The notes beneath the pieces are model-generated. The model saw only the letters and a program-made list of their open reading frames with translations. It was not told the origin of the DNA and ran no database searches. Positions 7,774 through 16,509 of a DNA stretch of 64,000 nt are shown here, one piece after another; position 1 is the stretch's first letter, and each line of letters starts with the position of its first letter. Made by a program: the position numbers and the translations under genes. Origin of the DNA: Afipia massiliensis (GTDB taxonomy: Bacteria > Pseudomonadota > Alphaproteobacteria > Rhizobiales > Xanthobacteraceae). The DNA is taken from contig NZ_JACHIJ010000006.1 of NCBI RefSeq assembly GCF_014203115.1, positions 186,001-250,000 of the forward strand, given 5' to 3'.

Positions 7774-9555
7774 TTGGAAAATCCTGTGAAGCCAATTTTG
7801 CCTGCGATCGTCAAGGATGCCTGGACGACGCTCCGATGGAAGTTGCCGGCGCTGGTTTCGCTGACGTTTGTCAACGCCGTTCTCGAAGGCGCGACTATTG
7901 CATCATTGCTGCCGCTGTTGGGGAGTCTGGGCGCGGACGGTCTGGTTGCGAACGATCGGGTTAGCCGAATAACAATAGAAGGTTTGAGGCTATTCAATCT
8001 TTCGCCGAGCCCGGGTGCGGTTGCCGGCGTCATGATTGTATTGATTGCAGCAAGCGCCGTTACGTTTATTGCCTATTCTCATCTCGCGTCTCGTCTTCAG
8101 GCGTTTTATGTCGCCTCGTGGCAGCAGCGAATGTTCGCTGGATTGCTGGCCGCAGACTTTCGTTTCTTTGTCTCTCACAGAACCGGCGATCTGGTTGCTG
8201 CGGTAACGAATGAGCCAAACCGGATCGGCCTCGTCTTTTCTCAGGTCAATCTCATTATAGCCGCAGGGCTTTTTATTATTGTCCAGATCGTCGTTGCGCT
8301 GTTTATCGCTCTATGGGTCGTGGGGCTGCTTGTCGGCTTTGGAGTCTTGCTGTTTACGCTGACGCGATGGTGGAGTGTCCGCGCTGCCCGGTTCGGGACG
8401 GAACTGACAAGAGTCAATGCCGATCTGATGGTCGACGCTAATGAGATCATCGGTGGCGCCAAATTCGTCAAAGCCACGGCGACGGAAGACCGCGCCTTTA
8501 ACCGGTTTCTCGGAGCTGTGAGCCGGCTGGAAACGCTGACCTTTGGAAACGCATTCGACGCTCAGGTTGTCAGGGCGATTTTCGAGTATACCGGCGGCCT
8601 TCTCGTGATTGGGCTCATCGTCCTCGGACCGAAACTGCTATCTGTCGATGTTAGTGCGGTACTGGTGATCGTCGCGATTTTTGTGCGCCTCTTTCCCAAG
8701 GTTACGGCGTTGCGCCAGAATCTGCAGATTGTCGATTTTCACGCTCCAGCCTTTGAAGTTCTTTCAGGACTGTTGCGAGAGGCTTCATCGGATCGCGAGG
8801 CGTCAGCTAAAGACAAGCCGCCCGGATGGCCAGGCTCCGCGCCGGCTTCCATCGCTTTGGAGAATGTGTCGATTGCGCACGGCTCGCAGGAATTGCTCAG
8901 TGACGTGAATATCGCCATTCCCGCTGGCGCATTTGTCGTGTTTACAGGTCATACCGGTTCGGGAAAGACCACCTTGCTGGATTGCATTCTTGGATTGCGG
9001 CGTCCGAACTCAGGCGTGGTGCGGGTCGATGGCTATCCACTCGATCAGTTGCCCAGCGCTGTGTGGAGGAGGGGGATCGGCTATCTGGGGCAGGACCCGG
9101 TCCTTTTCAATGCGAGCATCGGTGAAAATCTCCGCTGGATAGATCCGCAAACGACAGACGAGGAAATCAGCGCAGCGCTGGAGGCTGCCGCCGCTGGCTT
9201 CGTTGGGCGATTGCCTGAAGGCCTCAACACCGTTGTGGGCAATCACGGCAGCCGGATGTCTGGCGGTGAGCGACAGCGCATCGCGCTTGCCCGCGCGTTG
9301 CTAGGATCGCCACGTCTTCTGGTTCTCGACGAAGCGACAAGTGCACTGGATATTGAAACCGAAGAACTCGTCACCGAAGCGTTAGTGAGATTGAAGGGCC
9401 GGATAACCATTGTGGCGATATCGCACCGTCCTGCACTCATCCGCGATGCTGAAATCGTCTTCAATCTTGGTAATGGCATGGTCGAGCGATCAAAAAAGCC
9501 GGGTTCTCTCGTGGCAGGCGAGGTGCAGGCTGCGCCCGTCACGCCCCGTCATTAG
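7774..9555 (+). CDS. ABC exporter, transmembrane and ATPase domains fused (PglK/MsbA-like)
   Basis: The 593-residue protein has about six membrane segments in residues 15-330 and a nucleotide-binding domain from about 350. The Walker A motif GHTGSGKT is near residue 392, the signature MSGGERQRIALARALL near 495 and Walker B LLVLDEATSALD near 517. This is a homodimeric type IV exporter. Given its place, the likely cargo is an undecaprenyl-linked oligosaccharide, as for PglK, rather than lipid A. The TTG at 7774 is used here, but a GTG at 7786 is also possible. No Wzx-type flippase is seen in the adjacent pse region. Confidence 0.88.
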   Translation: MENPVKPILPAIVKDAWTTLRWKLPALVSLTFVNAVLEGATIASLLPLLGSLGADGLVANDRVSRITIEGLRLFNLSPSPGAVAGVMIVLIAASAVTFIAYSHLASRLQAFYVASWQQRMFAGLLAADFRFFVSHRTGDLVAAVTNEPNRIGLVFSQVNLIIAAGLFIIVQIVVALFIALWVVGLLVGFGVLLFTLTRWWSVRAARFGTELTRVNADLMVDANEIIGGAKFVKATATEDRAFNRFLGAVSRLETLTFGNAFDAQVVRAIFEYTGGLLVIGLIVLGPKLLSVDVSAVLVIVAIFVRLFPKVTALRQNLQIVDFHAPAFEVLSGLLREASSDREASAKDKPPGWPGSAPASIALENVSIAHGSQELLSDVNIAIPAGAFVVFTGHTGSGKTTLLDCILGLRRPNSGVVRVDGYPLDQLPSAVWRRGIGYLGQDPVLFNASIGENLRWIDPQTTDEEISAALEAAAAGFVGRLPEGLNTVVGNHGSRMSGGERQRIALARALLGSPRLLVLDEATSALDIETEELVTEALVRLKGRITIVAISHRPALIRDAEIVFNLGNGMVERSKKPGSLVAGEVQAAPVTPRH

Positions 9556-9635
9556 GGCGTTGTTTAAAAGCAGTTCGGGACGATAGCGAATACGTTTGCC
9601 GATCTGTTCGGATAGTTGATGATCGAGGTTCGACG

Positions 9636-10943
9636 ATGACTACCAAATTTGATGCGATTGTTATTGGCGGCGGCATTTCCGGGCTGATCACCACGCTGAT
9701 TCTGAGCGGGAATGGATATCGCGTCCTGCTGGTAGAAAAGGAGCAGCGTCTCGGCGGAACCAACAATTCATTCCGCAATCGCCGAGGGGATAGCTTCGAT
9801 TTCGGTTATCACACTCTGGATTGTGATCGCTCCCCATTTGCGACCCGCTTCTTTTCCGAAGTTTTGCACGGCCAGTTTCATACCTTCGCGCTGAAAAGAG
9901 GGATTGCGATCAAGGGGCATACGATGCCCTACAATGCTCCGATTTCCGAATGGCCCGAAGCGATCAGGCGATCAGTCGAAAAGACTGAATTCGTTGATAC
10001 CATTGATGGGCCGCCGACCCGGGAAAGCCTGGCGAGCATCTATGGCGACTATCTGGCCGGCCTTGCGCTCAACGAGATACTTCCATCTTACCCAACCCTG
10101 TTTTGGCAGCTCAAGAATGGTAAGCCGGAATCCGATTTGATGGATCAGGTCTATCCATGGTTTTTTCCGAAGAGCATCAAGCAATCAATCGGCAAGCATG
10201 AATGGAATCGATTCCATCAAAAGGTTCGCGATCAGGGTGAGCACATGGTCATGTACCCGTCCATCGGTGGATTCGGCGGTTTCATCGACGCGATCGTTAA
10301 GAAGATCGACACGCAAAAAGCCAGGATCGTCCAGGGGTTCTCGAAGCTGGATGTTTCCATCGATCCGGATAGCCAGAAAATCCGGTCTATCGATCTCGAC
10401 GGTGTCACGTACCAGGCCGATCAGTATTTTTGGTGCGCGCCTCTTGCGATTGTCGGCAGGCTGCTTGGTGTGCCGTTTCCATCCGCCCATCCGCAGATGC
10501 TTTGTCTCGGAAGCTTCGTTTTTGAGCGGGAGCTTCCGTTTGCCTATCATGAAATTCTGGTGGGCGAGCGAGGTGTTCCGATCAACCGCATTTCGTTCCC
10601 TGGCAAGATCGCTGGCGGTAAGAACGACAAGGCTCAGGTCGAGTTCGCCTATCCCTTGGGCGAGATGGTCATCGAAGAGAACACGTGGGTTGCGGATTCC
10701 CATTCTTATCTTGAGAAGCTCGGGTTGCTTCAGCAGGACAATCCGCTGATCGACTACCATTTCTTCGGAGCGAACAAGGGTTTCGTCTCGACACACGATC
10801 CGTTGAAGATGCTCGCTGATTTTCGCGCAAGCCTGCGTCACTCTACCAACATCGTCTATCCATACATTGGATTGGAGGTTGATAGCATCAGCCGGATCAT
10901 CCCGTCCGTATTCCGGGAAGTCTATCGGGCCATAACGGCCTGA
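9636..10943 (+). CDS. FAD-dependent oxidoreductase, protoporphyrinogen oxidase/UDP-galactopyranose mutase-like
   Basis: The 435-residue protein opens with the FAD Rossmann motif VIGGGISGL (G11-x-G13-x2-G16), followed by LLVEKEQRLGGTNNS, as in the amine oxidase / UDP-galactopyranose mutase superfamily. Related proteins in glycan loci act on sugars or isoprenoids, but I cannot match it to a specific one. A mutase would need the flavin-anchoring and arginine residues of Glf, which I could not align with confidence. It lies between the ABC exporter and the convergent FemAB-like gene. A redox or mutase step on a nucleotide sugar is an inference. Confidence 0.7.
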   Translation: MTTKFDAIVIGGGISGLITTLILSGNGYRVLLVEKEQRLGGTNNSFRNRRGDSFDFGYHTLDCDRSPFATRFFSEVLHGQFHTFALKRGIAIKGHTMPYNAPISEWPEAIRRSVEKTEFVDTIDGPPTRESLASIYGDYLAGLALNEILPSYPTLFWQLKNGKPESDLMDQVYPWFFPKSIKQSIGKHEWNRFHQKVRDQGEHMVMYPSIGGFGGFIDAIVKKIDTQKARIVQGFSKLDVSIDPDSQKIRSIDLDGVTYQADQYFWCAPLAIVGRLLGVPFPSAHPQMLCLGSFVFERELPFAYHEILVGERGVPINRISFPGKIAGGKNDKAQVEFAYPLGEMVIEENTWVADSHSYLEKLGLLQQDNPLIDYHFFGANKGFVSTHDPLKMLADFRASLRHSTNIVYPYIGLEVDSISRIIPSVFREVYRAITA

Positions 10944-10967
10944 ACGATGTCTTGAACTGAACGCCGG

Positions 10968-12074
10968 TCAGGTTGAGCCATACGTCTTGTCGAGGCGATA
11001 GGAGATGGCATTGCGCAGACCAGCCTCAGTCAGATGAAATTCGCTGGCGTGAAGGGGAACGGTGGTTCCGCCAAAGCCACGTTTGAACTTCGAAATGTTC
11101 ATGTGTTTGGAGCTTGGATTGTCATACCATTGTTTGGAAAATTGCTGAACGCCAATGTCGTAGAACCAGACATCATTCTGCTTCAGCCACTGGATGAGCT
11201 GCCACTGTGCGACATGGAAAACGGGTAGCTTCATGTCATCGGGATCACGGCAGCCGGATGCATAGAATGCTCCGTTTCGATAAATGATGAGCAGGATGAA
11301 CCCGACCGATTGGTCGCCTTTCATGACCTGCGCCAGAGCGCCTTCCCCGCGATGAATCCAGTCGCGCATCATCAGAAACGTTTCTTCTGATCGCGTGACG
11401 CGGCCGGCATCCTTGGCATGCAAAGCCCGGTATTCCTCAAAAATCGAGGCTGGCATTTCGTTGCCATGCCAGATCTTGACCGTAAGGGCCCTTTCGCCTC
11501 GGCGGATGTCGTATTGATGGCCATGCCTCACTGCGGTCCAGAGTTTCGCGGCGTCCGTCCTGAGGTCGATGATCTGAGTCGCGCGCGAGATGTCGAGCGC
11601 GCCAAATCGGGAAAACGGATTGGCAACAGGCAGGGAAGACCCGAGAAATCCGGGCGCCAGGGCTGGAGAAATCAGCTGAAATGTTTCGACGCCATGATCG
11701 GATGCGAGCTGTTTCAGATGTGAGACGATAAACTCCAGAACTTCCCAGCGGCCTTGAGCGTTCAAATCATCGCTTAAGGCGGGGGCGGGCAGCGGGACGC
11801 CGGCGTAAGTCAAGCGGGTCCGATCCGATCCATCAACGTCATCGTGATAGAGCGATAGAACGGCAGGGCCGATCTCCAGAAAACAGGGAACGATGGCGAG
11901 TTTCGCGCCGCCTCGTGTGACCCAGAAAGACAGATTGCGCTGAAAGCTTTTGCCCGCGTAAGCGCGGGTATAGTTCATCCAGTGACTGGTGTGCCAAAAC
12001 CAGGCGTCGGGAGACCGCGCAGCAAACGCGTCCCACTTGGCAAAGTCCTGGTCGTCCAGGGGGTCAACTTTCAT
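10968..12074 (-). CDS. FemAB/GNAT-like acyltransferase
   Basis: The protein (368 residues from ATG 12074) has the two-lobed GNAT character of FemAB / BioF2-like acyltransferases: WFWHTSHWMNYTRAYAG near the start, a central LWTAVRHGHQYDIRRGERAL and the GNAT-like core VGFILLIIYRNGAFYASGC with FYDIGVQQ and KFKRGFGG near the end. Such enzymes transfer acyl or aminoacyl groups to amino groups of sugars or peptides. No PseH is seen in the pse cluster, so this is one candidate for N-acylation of the 4-amino sugar. An in-frame ATG at 12185 would add 37 residues without domain character. Neither start has a good ribosome binding site. Confidence 0.7.
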   Translation of the reverse strand: MKVDPLDDQDFAKWDAFAARSPDAWFWHTSHWMNYTRAYAGKSFQRNLSFWVTRGGAKLAIVPCFLEIGPAVLSLYHDDVDGSDRTRLTYAGVPLPAPALSDDLNAQGRWEVLEFIVSHLKQLASDHGVETFQLISPALAPGFLGSSLPVANPFSRFGALDISRATQIIDLRTDAAKLWTAVRHGHQYDIRRGERALTVKIWHGNEMPASIFEEYRALHAKDAGRVTRSEETFLMMRDWIHRGEGALAQVMKGDQSVGFILLIIYRNGAFYASGCRDPDDMKLPVFHVAQWQLIQWLKQNDVWFYDIGVQQFSKQWYDNPSSKHMNISKFKRGFGGTTVPLHASEFHLTEAGLRNAISYRLDKTYGST

Positions 12075-12183
12075 CAGCGTAGCATTCCCGGTTTCCCGCA
12101 AGATGGTGGCCGTGAGGCAGGGCTCCTGCCGGTTTTGTGTTTGCTTTATAGCGTCCAGACGTCCGGCGTCTTGATTGACGTTC

Positions 12184-12201
12184 ATAGCATGAACATGCTA
12201 T
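12184..12201. promoter_or_regulatory. Inverted repeat ATAGCATG-AA-CATGCTAT in a divergent promoter region
   Basis: Perfect 8-base arms with a 2-base centre lie in the gap between the minus-strand FemAB-like gene and the plus-strand aminotransferase at 12404. If the FemAB-like protein starts at 12074, the repeat lies about 110 bases upstream of that gene and 200 upstream of the other. An operator for both is plausible but unproven. Confidence 0.4.
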
Positions 12202-12403
12202 AGGGCGTCTATGGATTTTTGGCTGTAAACGCCGATAAATGCCAGAAAACATGGGGTTAGGCACCCCATGGTCTTTCGGGAACCGGCTTGATCGGGCTTT
12301 CGGCAAGACGAGTTCAATGCCCTTCGGTTGACCGGAAGTCGGGTGATTTTCACCTCGACTGCGGTAGCAATTTTCCAAGCAAATATCGTCCATTGGATGC
12401 TCA

Positions 12404-13810
12404 ATGACCAATTTGCCGCTTCGAACAGTGACGAACTTTGCCCGGTCGGACCGCTATCGGGCGGCGGTGCATAAGGTCATCGTCGGGGGCGCGCATACCT
12501 ATTCCAAGGGCGATGACCAGTTTCCCGTGCTGGCACCCGCGGCTATTGCGCGAGGCAAGCACGGGCGCGTCTGGGACGTCGACAACAATGAATATGTCGA
12601 CTGTGCTCTCGGGCTTGGCGCGGTGAGCCTCGGACATGCTTATGAGCCGGTTGTCGGAGCTGTTCGCGAACAACTGGAAAGAGGGGCGGCATTCCAGCGG
12701 CCGGCATCGATCGAACTGGAGGTTGCCGAGGCCTTCCTTGCGCTTACGCCCGGGATGGACAGGATCAAGTTTGCGAAGAACGGGTCGAATGTCACAACCG
12801 CTGCGGTGAAACTCGCGCGCGCTTTCACCCAGAGAGAACTGGTTGCGTTTCCCGGCAACCATCCTTTCTACAGCTTCGATGACTGGTTCATTGGCGCGAC
12901 ATCTGTCCGCGCCGGCATCCCCGATGGCGTCCGGCAGTTCTCGGTGACGTACGACTCCGGAAACCCGGAAATCTTGCGCCGGTTATTTGAACAATATCCC
13001 GGACAAATCGCGTGCGTCATAACTGAACCCGAAGAAGCGGTTCCGTCGTCGCCAGATGCGATCAGGAGCATCGAGCAAATTACCAAGTCGAATGGCGCCG
13101 TTTTCATCGTTGATGAGATGGTTACCGGCTTTCGTGCTGGCCTGCCTGGTTCCTATACGGAGATCGGCCTAAAGCCAGATCTTGCTACGTGGGGGAAGGC
13201 GATCGGCAACGGCTTTTCCTTTTGCGCGTTGACCGGCCGCGCCGACATTATGGAGCTTGGCGGGATCAAGCAGACCGAAAGGCCGAGGGTCTTTCTGCTT
13301 TCTTCCACCCATGGCGGCGAAGCGCACACGCTTGCCGCCGCTCGCGCGGTCATTGCCGAGTATGCGCAGCACAACGTTATCGGTCGGCACCGTGATCTCG
13401 TTGCTCAGGTGGCGGCCGGAATGCGCGAAATCGTTGCACGTCATTTGTTGTCAGACGCGATTACTGTTCTTGCGTCGCCCTGGCGTGTGTCACTCGCGTG
13501 TAAAGATGCGAGCGGAAACGTTTCACCCTCCCATCGCATGTTGCTGATGCAGGAAATGATCGGCCGTGGCGTATTGTTTCAGGGTTTTTATGTTGCCTGC
13601 TTTACGCACACCGAAGAAGACCTCGCCAGGATACTCGAGGCTTTTGACGAGGCCTGCTTTGTTTATGGCTACGCGCTACAGCATGGCGTGAACGAGCTTC
13701 TGGTTGGTGGCGCTGCACGCCCGGTGTTTCGCAAGTACGCCGGCTGTGACGGGGTGTGCCCCAGCACCCCATGCCCGCGCGAATCCAAGTGCCGCGGCAG
13801 TCACGTCTGA
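12404..13810 (+). CDS. Class III PLP aminotransferase (glutamate-1-semialdehyde aminomutase-like)
   Basis: The 468-residue protein has the fold-type I class III signature: GRVWDVDNNEYVDCALGLGA, KNGSNVTTAAVKLARAF, VFIVDEMVTGFRAG and the PLP lysine K265 in WGKAIGNGFSF. It resembles HemL but is longer and lies among sugar genes, so haem synthesis is unlikely. Such paralogues aminate keto-sugars or keto-acids in nonulosonate loci. The last 30 residues hold four cysteines (CDGVC, PSTPCPRESKC) absent from HemL, possibly a metal site. It is followed after 35 bases by pseI in the same direction. The true substrate is unknown. Confidence 0.8.
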   Translation: MTNLPLRTVTNFARSDRYRAAVHKVIVGGAHTYSKGDDQFPVLAPAAIARGKHGRVWDVDNNEYVDCALGLGAVSLGHAYEPVVGAVREQLERGAAFQRPASIELEVAEAFLALTPGMDRIKFAKNGSNVTTAAVKLARAFTQRELVAFPGNHPFYSFDDWFIGATSVRAGIPDGVRQFSVTYDSGNPEILRRLFEQYPGQIACVITEPEEAVPSSPDAIRSIEQITKSNGAVFIVDEMVTGFRAGLPGSYTEIGLKPDLATWGKAIGNGFSFCALTGRADIMELGGIKQTERPRVFLLSSTHGGEAHTLAAARAVIAEYAQHNVIGRHRDLVAQVAAGMREIVARHLLSDAITVLASPWRVSLACKDASGNVSPSHRMLLMQEMIGRGVLFQGFYVACFTHTEEDLARILEAFDEACFVYGYALQHGVNELLVGGAARPVFRKYAGCDGVCPSTPCPRESKCRGSHV

Positions 13811-13845
13811 ATATAGCCTCCACTGGCAGTCGCAGTTCGTAGACC

Positions 13846-14904
13846 ATGAACAACTCAGTGATAGAAATTGCCGGGCGCAAGATCGGCCCGGGCTTTCCAC
13901 CCTATGTGATTGCTGAGATTTCGGCGAACCATAAGCTGGATATCGAGCGTTGCTTAATGCTGATCGATGCTGCCGCGGATACTGGCGCCGATGCCATCAA
14001 GATACAGTCCTACACGCCGGATACGATCACGATTGATTCTGACAGGCCCGAATTTCTGATTCGTGGCGGATTGTGGGACGGATATCGGCTCTACGACTTA
14101 TACAAGGAAGCCTATACACCGTTCGAATGGCATCCCGCGCTTTTCGAGCGGGCGCGCAAACGCAATGTCACGCTCTTTTCGTCGCCCTTCGACCGTACAG
14201 CGGTGGACCTTCTCGCGTCACTCGATGCGCCGGCGTACAAGATCGCTTCATTCGAAGTCAATGACCTTCCGCTGATTCGTTACGTCGCGCAGCGCGGGAA
14301 GCCGATGATCATCTCTACAGGCATGGCCAATCTTGGAGAGATTGGAGAAGCGGTATCGGCTGCGCGCGAGGCCGGTGCGACTCAGATCGCACTCCTGCAC
14401 TGTGTCAGTGCCTATCCTGCAAAAATTGAAGACGCGAATGTTGCGACTGTGCCCCACCTGGCTTCGGCGTTCGACTGTATCGCGGGCTTGTCGGATCATA
14501 CGCCTGGTATCGGAGCGTCGGTTGCGTCGGTTGTTCTGGGTGGCTCCATCATAGAGAAGCATTTCACCGTAAGTCGCGCTGACGGTGGACACGACGCCGA
14601 ATTTTCGCTGGAGCAAGACGAATTCCGCAACCTCGTTCACGAATGCAAGGCCGCATGGGCGGCGGTTGGAAGGGTGAACTACGATCTGCTGGGGAGCGAG
14701 AAGGGCAGCATTATGCACCGGCGATCGCTTTACGCGGTCAAGTCTATCGCCAAAGGTGAGATGTTTTCGGCGGAGAACGTGCGATCCATCCGGCCCGGCA
14801 ACGGCATAGCGCCCAAGTATCTGCCGAAAATTCTGGGAGGACACGCCTCTCGGGACATCGCTTTTGGTGAACCTATCAGCTGGGATATGGTTCAGGCTTC
14901 ATGA
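13846..14904 (+). CDS. pseI: Pseudaminic acid synthase (NeuB family)
   Basis: The 352-residue enzyme condenses phosphoenolpyruvate with 2,4-diacylamino-2,4,6-trideoxy-L-altrose to give pseudaminic acid. The NeuB barrel spans about residues 12-255 and a SAF antifreeze-like domain about 290-352 (SLYAVKSIAKGEMFSAENVR). The stretch YTPDTITIDSD, GLWDGYRLYDLYKEAYTP and SSPFDRTAVDLLASLDAPAY is characteristic of PseI rather than of sialic or legionaminic acid synthases. It ends 6 bases inside the convergent pseG. The PseI family assignment is strong; which acyl groups its substrate carries is not visible. Confidence 0.92.
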   Translation: MNNSVIEIAGRKIGPGFPPYVIAEISANHKLDIERCLMLIDAAADTGADAIKIQSYTPDTITIDSDRPEFLIRGGLWDGYRLYDLYKEAYTPFEWHPALFERARKRNVTLFSSPFDRTAVDLLASLDAPAYKIASFEVNDLPLIRYVAQRGKPMIISTGMANLGEIGEAVSAAREAGATQIALLHCVSAYPAKIEDANVATVPHLASAFDCIAGLSDHTPGIGASVASVVLGGSIIEKHFTVSRADGGHDAEFSLEQDEFRNLVHECKAAWAAVGRVNYDLLGSEKGSIMHRRSLYAVKSIAKGEMFSAENVRSIRPGNGIAPKYLPKILGGHASRDIAFGEPISWDMVQAS

Positions 14905-15789
14905 TGGGACTTGGTCTTGTCCCAGAAGCTGCTGTCCCAGTTTTACAATTCTTTCGCTTCCGCGGGCATCGACTGCATTTTGGGCGCGAAATCCTGTCGA
15001 GGTGATTTCGTCTTCGGTAGGGGCTCGCAGGTGGTGCGAACCAACTCCCAAGAGTAGGCCGGAGTTGTGGAGCGGTCGTGCAAAACGCTCTTCTTCGGAC
15101 GTTTGCGCGATGACGTGAACGGCTTTTCCCAAGCTCATGGCTTCAACCATGGTTGTGCCGCCATTGCTCACCACCCATGAGCTTCGGGCAAGCAATCCGG
15201 GAAAGTCGGGCGGGCTTTCGACGACGGTGACGTTCGTAAAGGTGTTCTCGACGCGTCCGGAGAGTGGGCCGCGTACCAGAATTGCCTTAAGACCCAAGGC
15301 GCTCAAGGTGGCTGCGGTTGCAAGACCGTGATTTCCGACGTCGGCTCCGCCAATGCTGACGAGAACGTAGTCCCCCCGCGATGCCGTCGCGTTGCGGATG
15401 GACTTTCGAATTATCGCATACTCCAGCCCGAAAAGAAGGCGGGCGCAGGGGATTTCGGTTAGAGGCTGATTCATGCGGATGAGGCAGTCCGGGCTGCCCT
15501 GTCCAAGGTAGTCCAACCCAATCACCTTGTTGCCTCTTTGCCGCGCCGAATTGAGCCAGGTGTCGTCCGGGTAGGGTAGATCGATCACGGTTAGTCCGGA
15601 CCTGCCGTGATCCGTTAATTGCGCCGACGGGCGTTCGAGCAGATTGATGTATTCAACTTCGAAGCCGCTTTCAGAGAATGCATCAGCCACCTCGCGGCTC
15701 CGGCTGATGTGCCCGTATCCATATGTGGCGCTGCCGTCCGCAATAAGCTGCACAAAGGAAGCACCTTGTCGGCCGTTGATGTTCTGCAT
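14899..15789 (-). CDS. pseG: UDP-2,4-diacetamido-2,4,6-trideoxy-L-altropyranose hydrolase
   Basis: The 296-residue GT-B-like hydrolase has GYGHISRS with H27 in the position of the catalytic histidine of PseG, and VSIGGADVGNHGL and VVSNGGTTMVEAMSLGKAVHVI of the UDP-binding half. It removes UDP from the diacylamino sugar before the PseI step. No GNAT domain is fused to it, so it does not supply PseH activity. It is the only pse gene on the minus strand, its 3' end overlaps pseI by 6 bases, and only 30 bases separate its start from the divergent methyltransferase at 15820. Confidence 0.88.
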   Translation of the reverse strand: MQNINGRQGASFVQLIADGSATYGYGHISRSREVADAFSESGFEVEYINLLERPSAQLTDHGRSGLTVIDLPYPDDTWLNSARQRGNKVIGLDYLGQGSPDCLIRMNQPLTEIPCARLLFGLEYAIIRKSIRNATASRGDYVLVSIGGADVGNHGLATAATLSALGLKAILVRGPLSGRVENTFTNVTVVESPPDFPGLLARSSWVVSNGGTTMVEAMSLGKAVHVIAQTSEEERFARPLHNSGLLLGVGSHHLRAPTEDEITSTGFRAQNAVDARGSERIVKLGQQLLGQDQVPS

Positions 15790-15819
15790 TGCGACGATGC
15801 TTCGTTCGGAGATACGTAG

Positions 15820-16410
15820 ATGAGTGAGAAGTCGGCTGCCTGGAACACGAAAAACCTAGGTATTCCAGACGAGTTTAGCAAGTTTGTTAGGCATCATCCC
15901 AGCGAGTTGATGCTGCGGTCGTTGTTCTCTGCGACTTATTCGGAAAATCCGCCGCAAATTACGAGCGCGACGCGCGTCCTCGACATCGGGGTGATGTACG
16001 TAAACAATCTGGTCCCGTTCCATGACCGGGGTGCCCGTTGCTTTGGAGTAGAGATCAACGAGGACATGGTCGGCATCGCAAATCGCTGTGCCGCGCAGCA
16101 GGGCATTGATGCGGACATTCGTGTCGGTAGCAACCGCAACCTGGGGCATGGCGACAAGAGCTTTGACATCGTGTTGTCGATCAATGTCATTCACTACGAG
16201 AATGACCAGGCCGGTCTGCGAGCGGTAATTGAAGAGTATCATCGCGTTCTTGATGACGAGGGGCGGCTTTTCGTCGTCAGTGCAGGGCCCGAGCATTATA
16301 TTCGGGTGGATGCAAAACACCTCGGGCCCAACCGCTTCGAGATCACGGCGGATGATTTTCGCCGTGGGCAGGTGATGGCTTACTTCGAGAATGAGGCGCA
16401 ACTTGGATAG
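15820..16410 (+). CDS. SAM-dependent methyltransferase, apparently shortened by an in-frame amber codon
   Basis: The 196-residue frame has a class I methyltransferase core: VLDIGVMYVNN in place of the usual glycine-rich motif I, FGVEINEDMV, FDIVLSINVIHYEN and VLDDEGRLFVVS. GGAG stands 8 bases before the ATG. The frame ends at TAG 16408-16410, but the same frame then continues for 32 more sense codons to a TGA at 16507-16509, immediately before the next gene. The continuation reads like a normal C-terminus (KFRLVETGRVIEKHARANVD). A single TGG-to-TAG change would explain this. The gene may be a recent pseudogene, be read through, or contain a sequencing error. The substrate is unknown. Confidence 0.75.
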   Translation: MSEKSAAWNTKNLGIPDEFSKFVRHHPSELMLRSLFSATYSENPPQITSATRVLDIGVMYVNNLVPFHDRGARCFGVEINEDMVGIANRCAAQQGIDADIRVGSNRNLGHGDKSFDIVLSINVIHYENDQAGLRAVIEEYHRVLDDEGRLFVVSAGPEHYIRVDAKHLGPNRFEITADDFRRGQVMAYFENEAQLG

Positions 16411-16509
16411 CTTCTCGGCGAGAAGTTTCGCTTAGTCGAGACCGGCCGGGTGATCGAGAAGCACGCTCGCGCCAATGTCGACTTTTTGTACGCCCTTGCT
16501 GTGAAGTGA
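16411..16509 (+). other. In-frame continuation of the methyltransferase after the amber codon
   Basis: These 32 sense codons and a TGA follow the TAG in the same frame and abut the TTG start of the ATP-grasp gene at 16510. The encoded LLGEKFRLVETGRVIEKHA segment has the alternating pattern of the last strands of a methyltransferase fold, so it was most likely coding until recently. Confidence 0.65.

Noticed and set aside
12404-13810. Reading the class III aminotransferase as hemL for haem synthesis
   Set aside because: The extra Cys-rich tail and the position before pseI argue for a glycan-specific paralogue.
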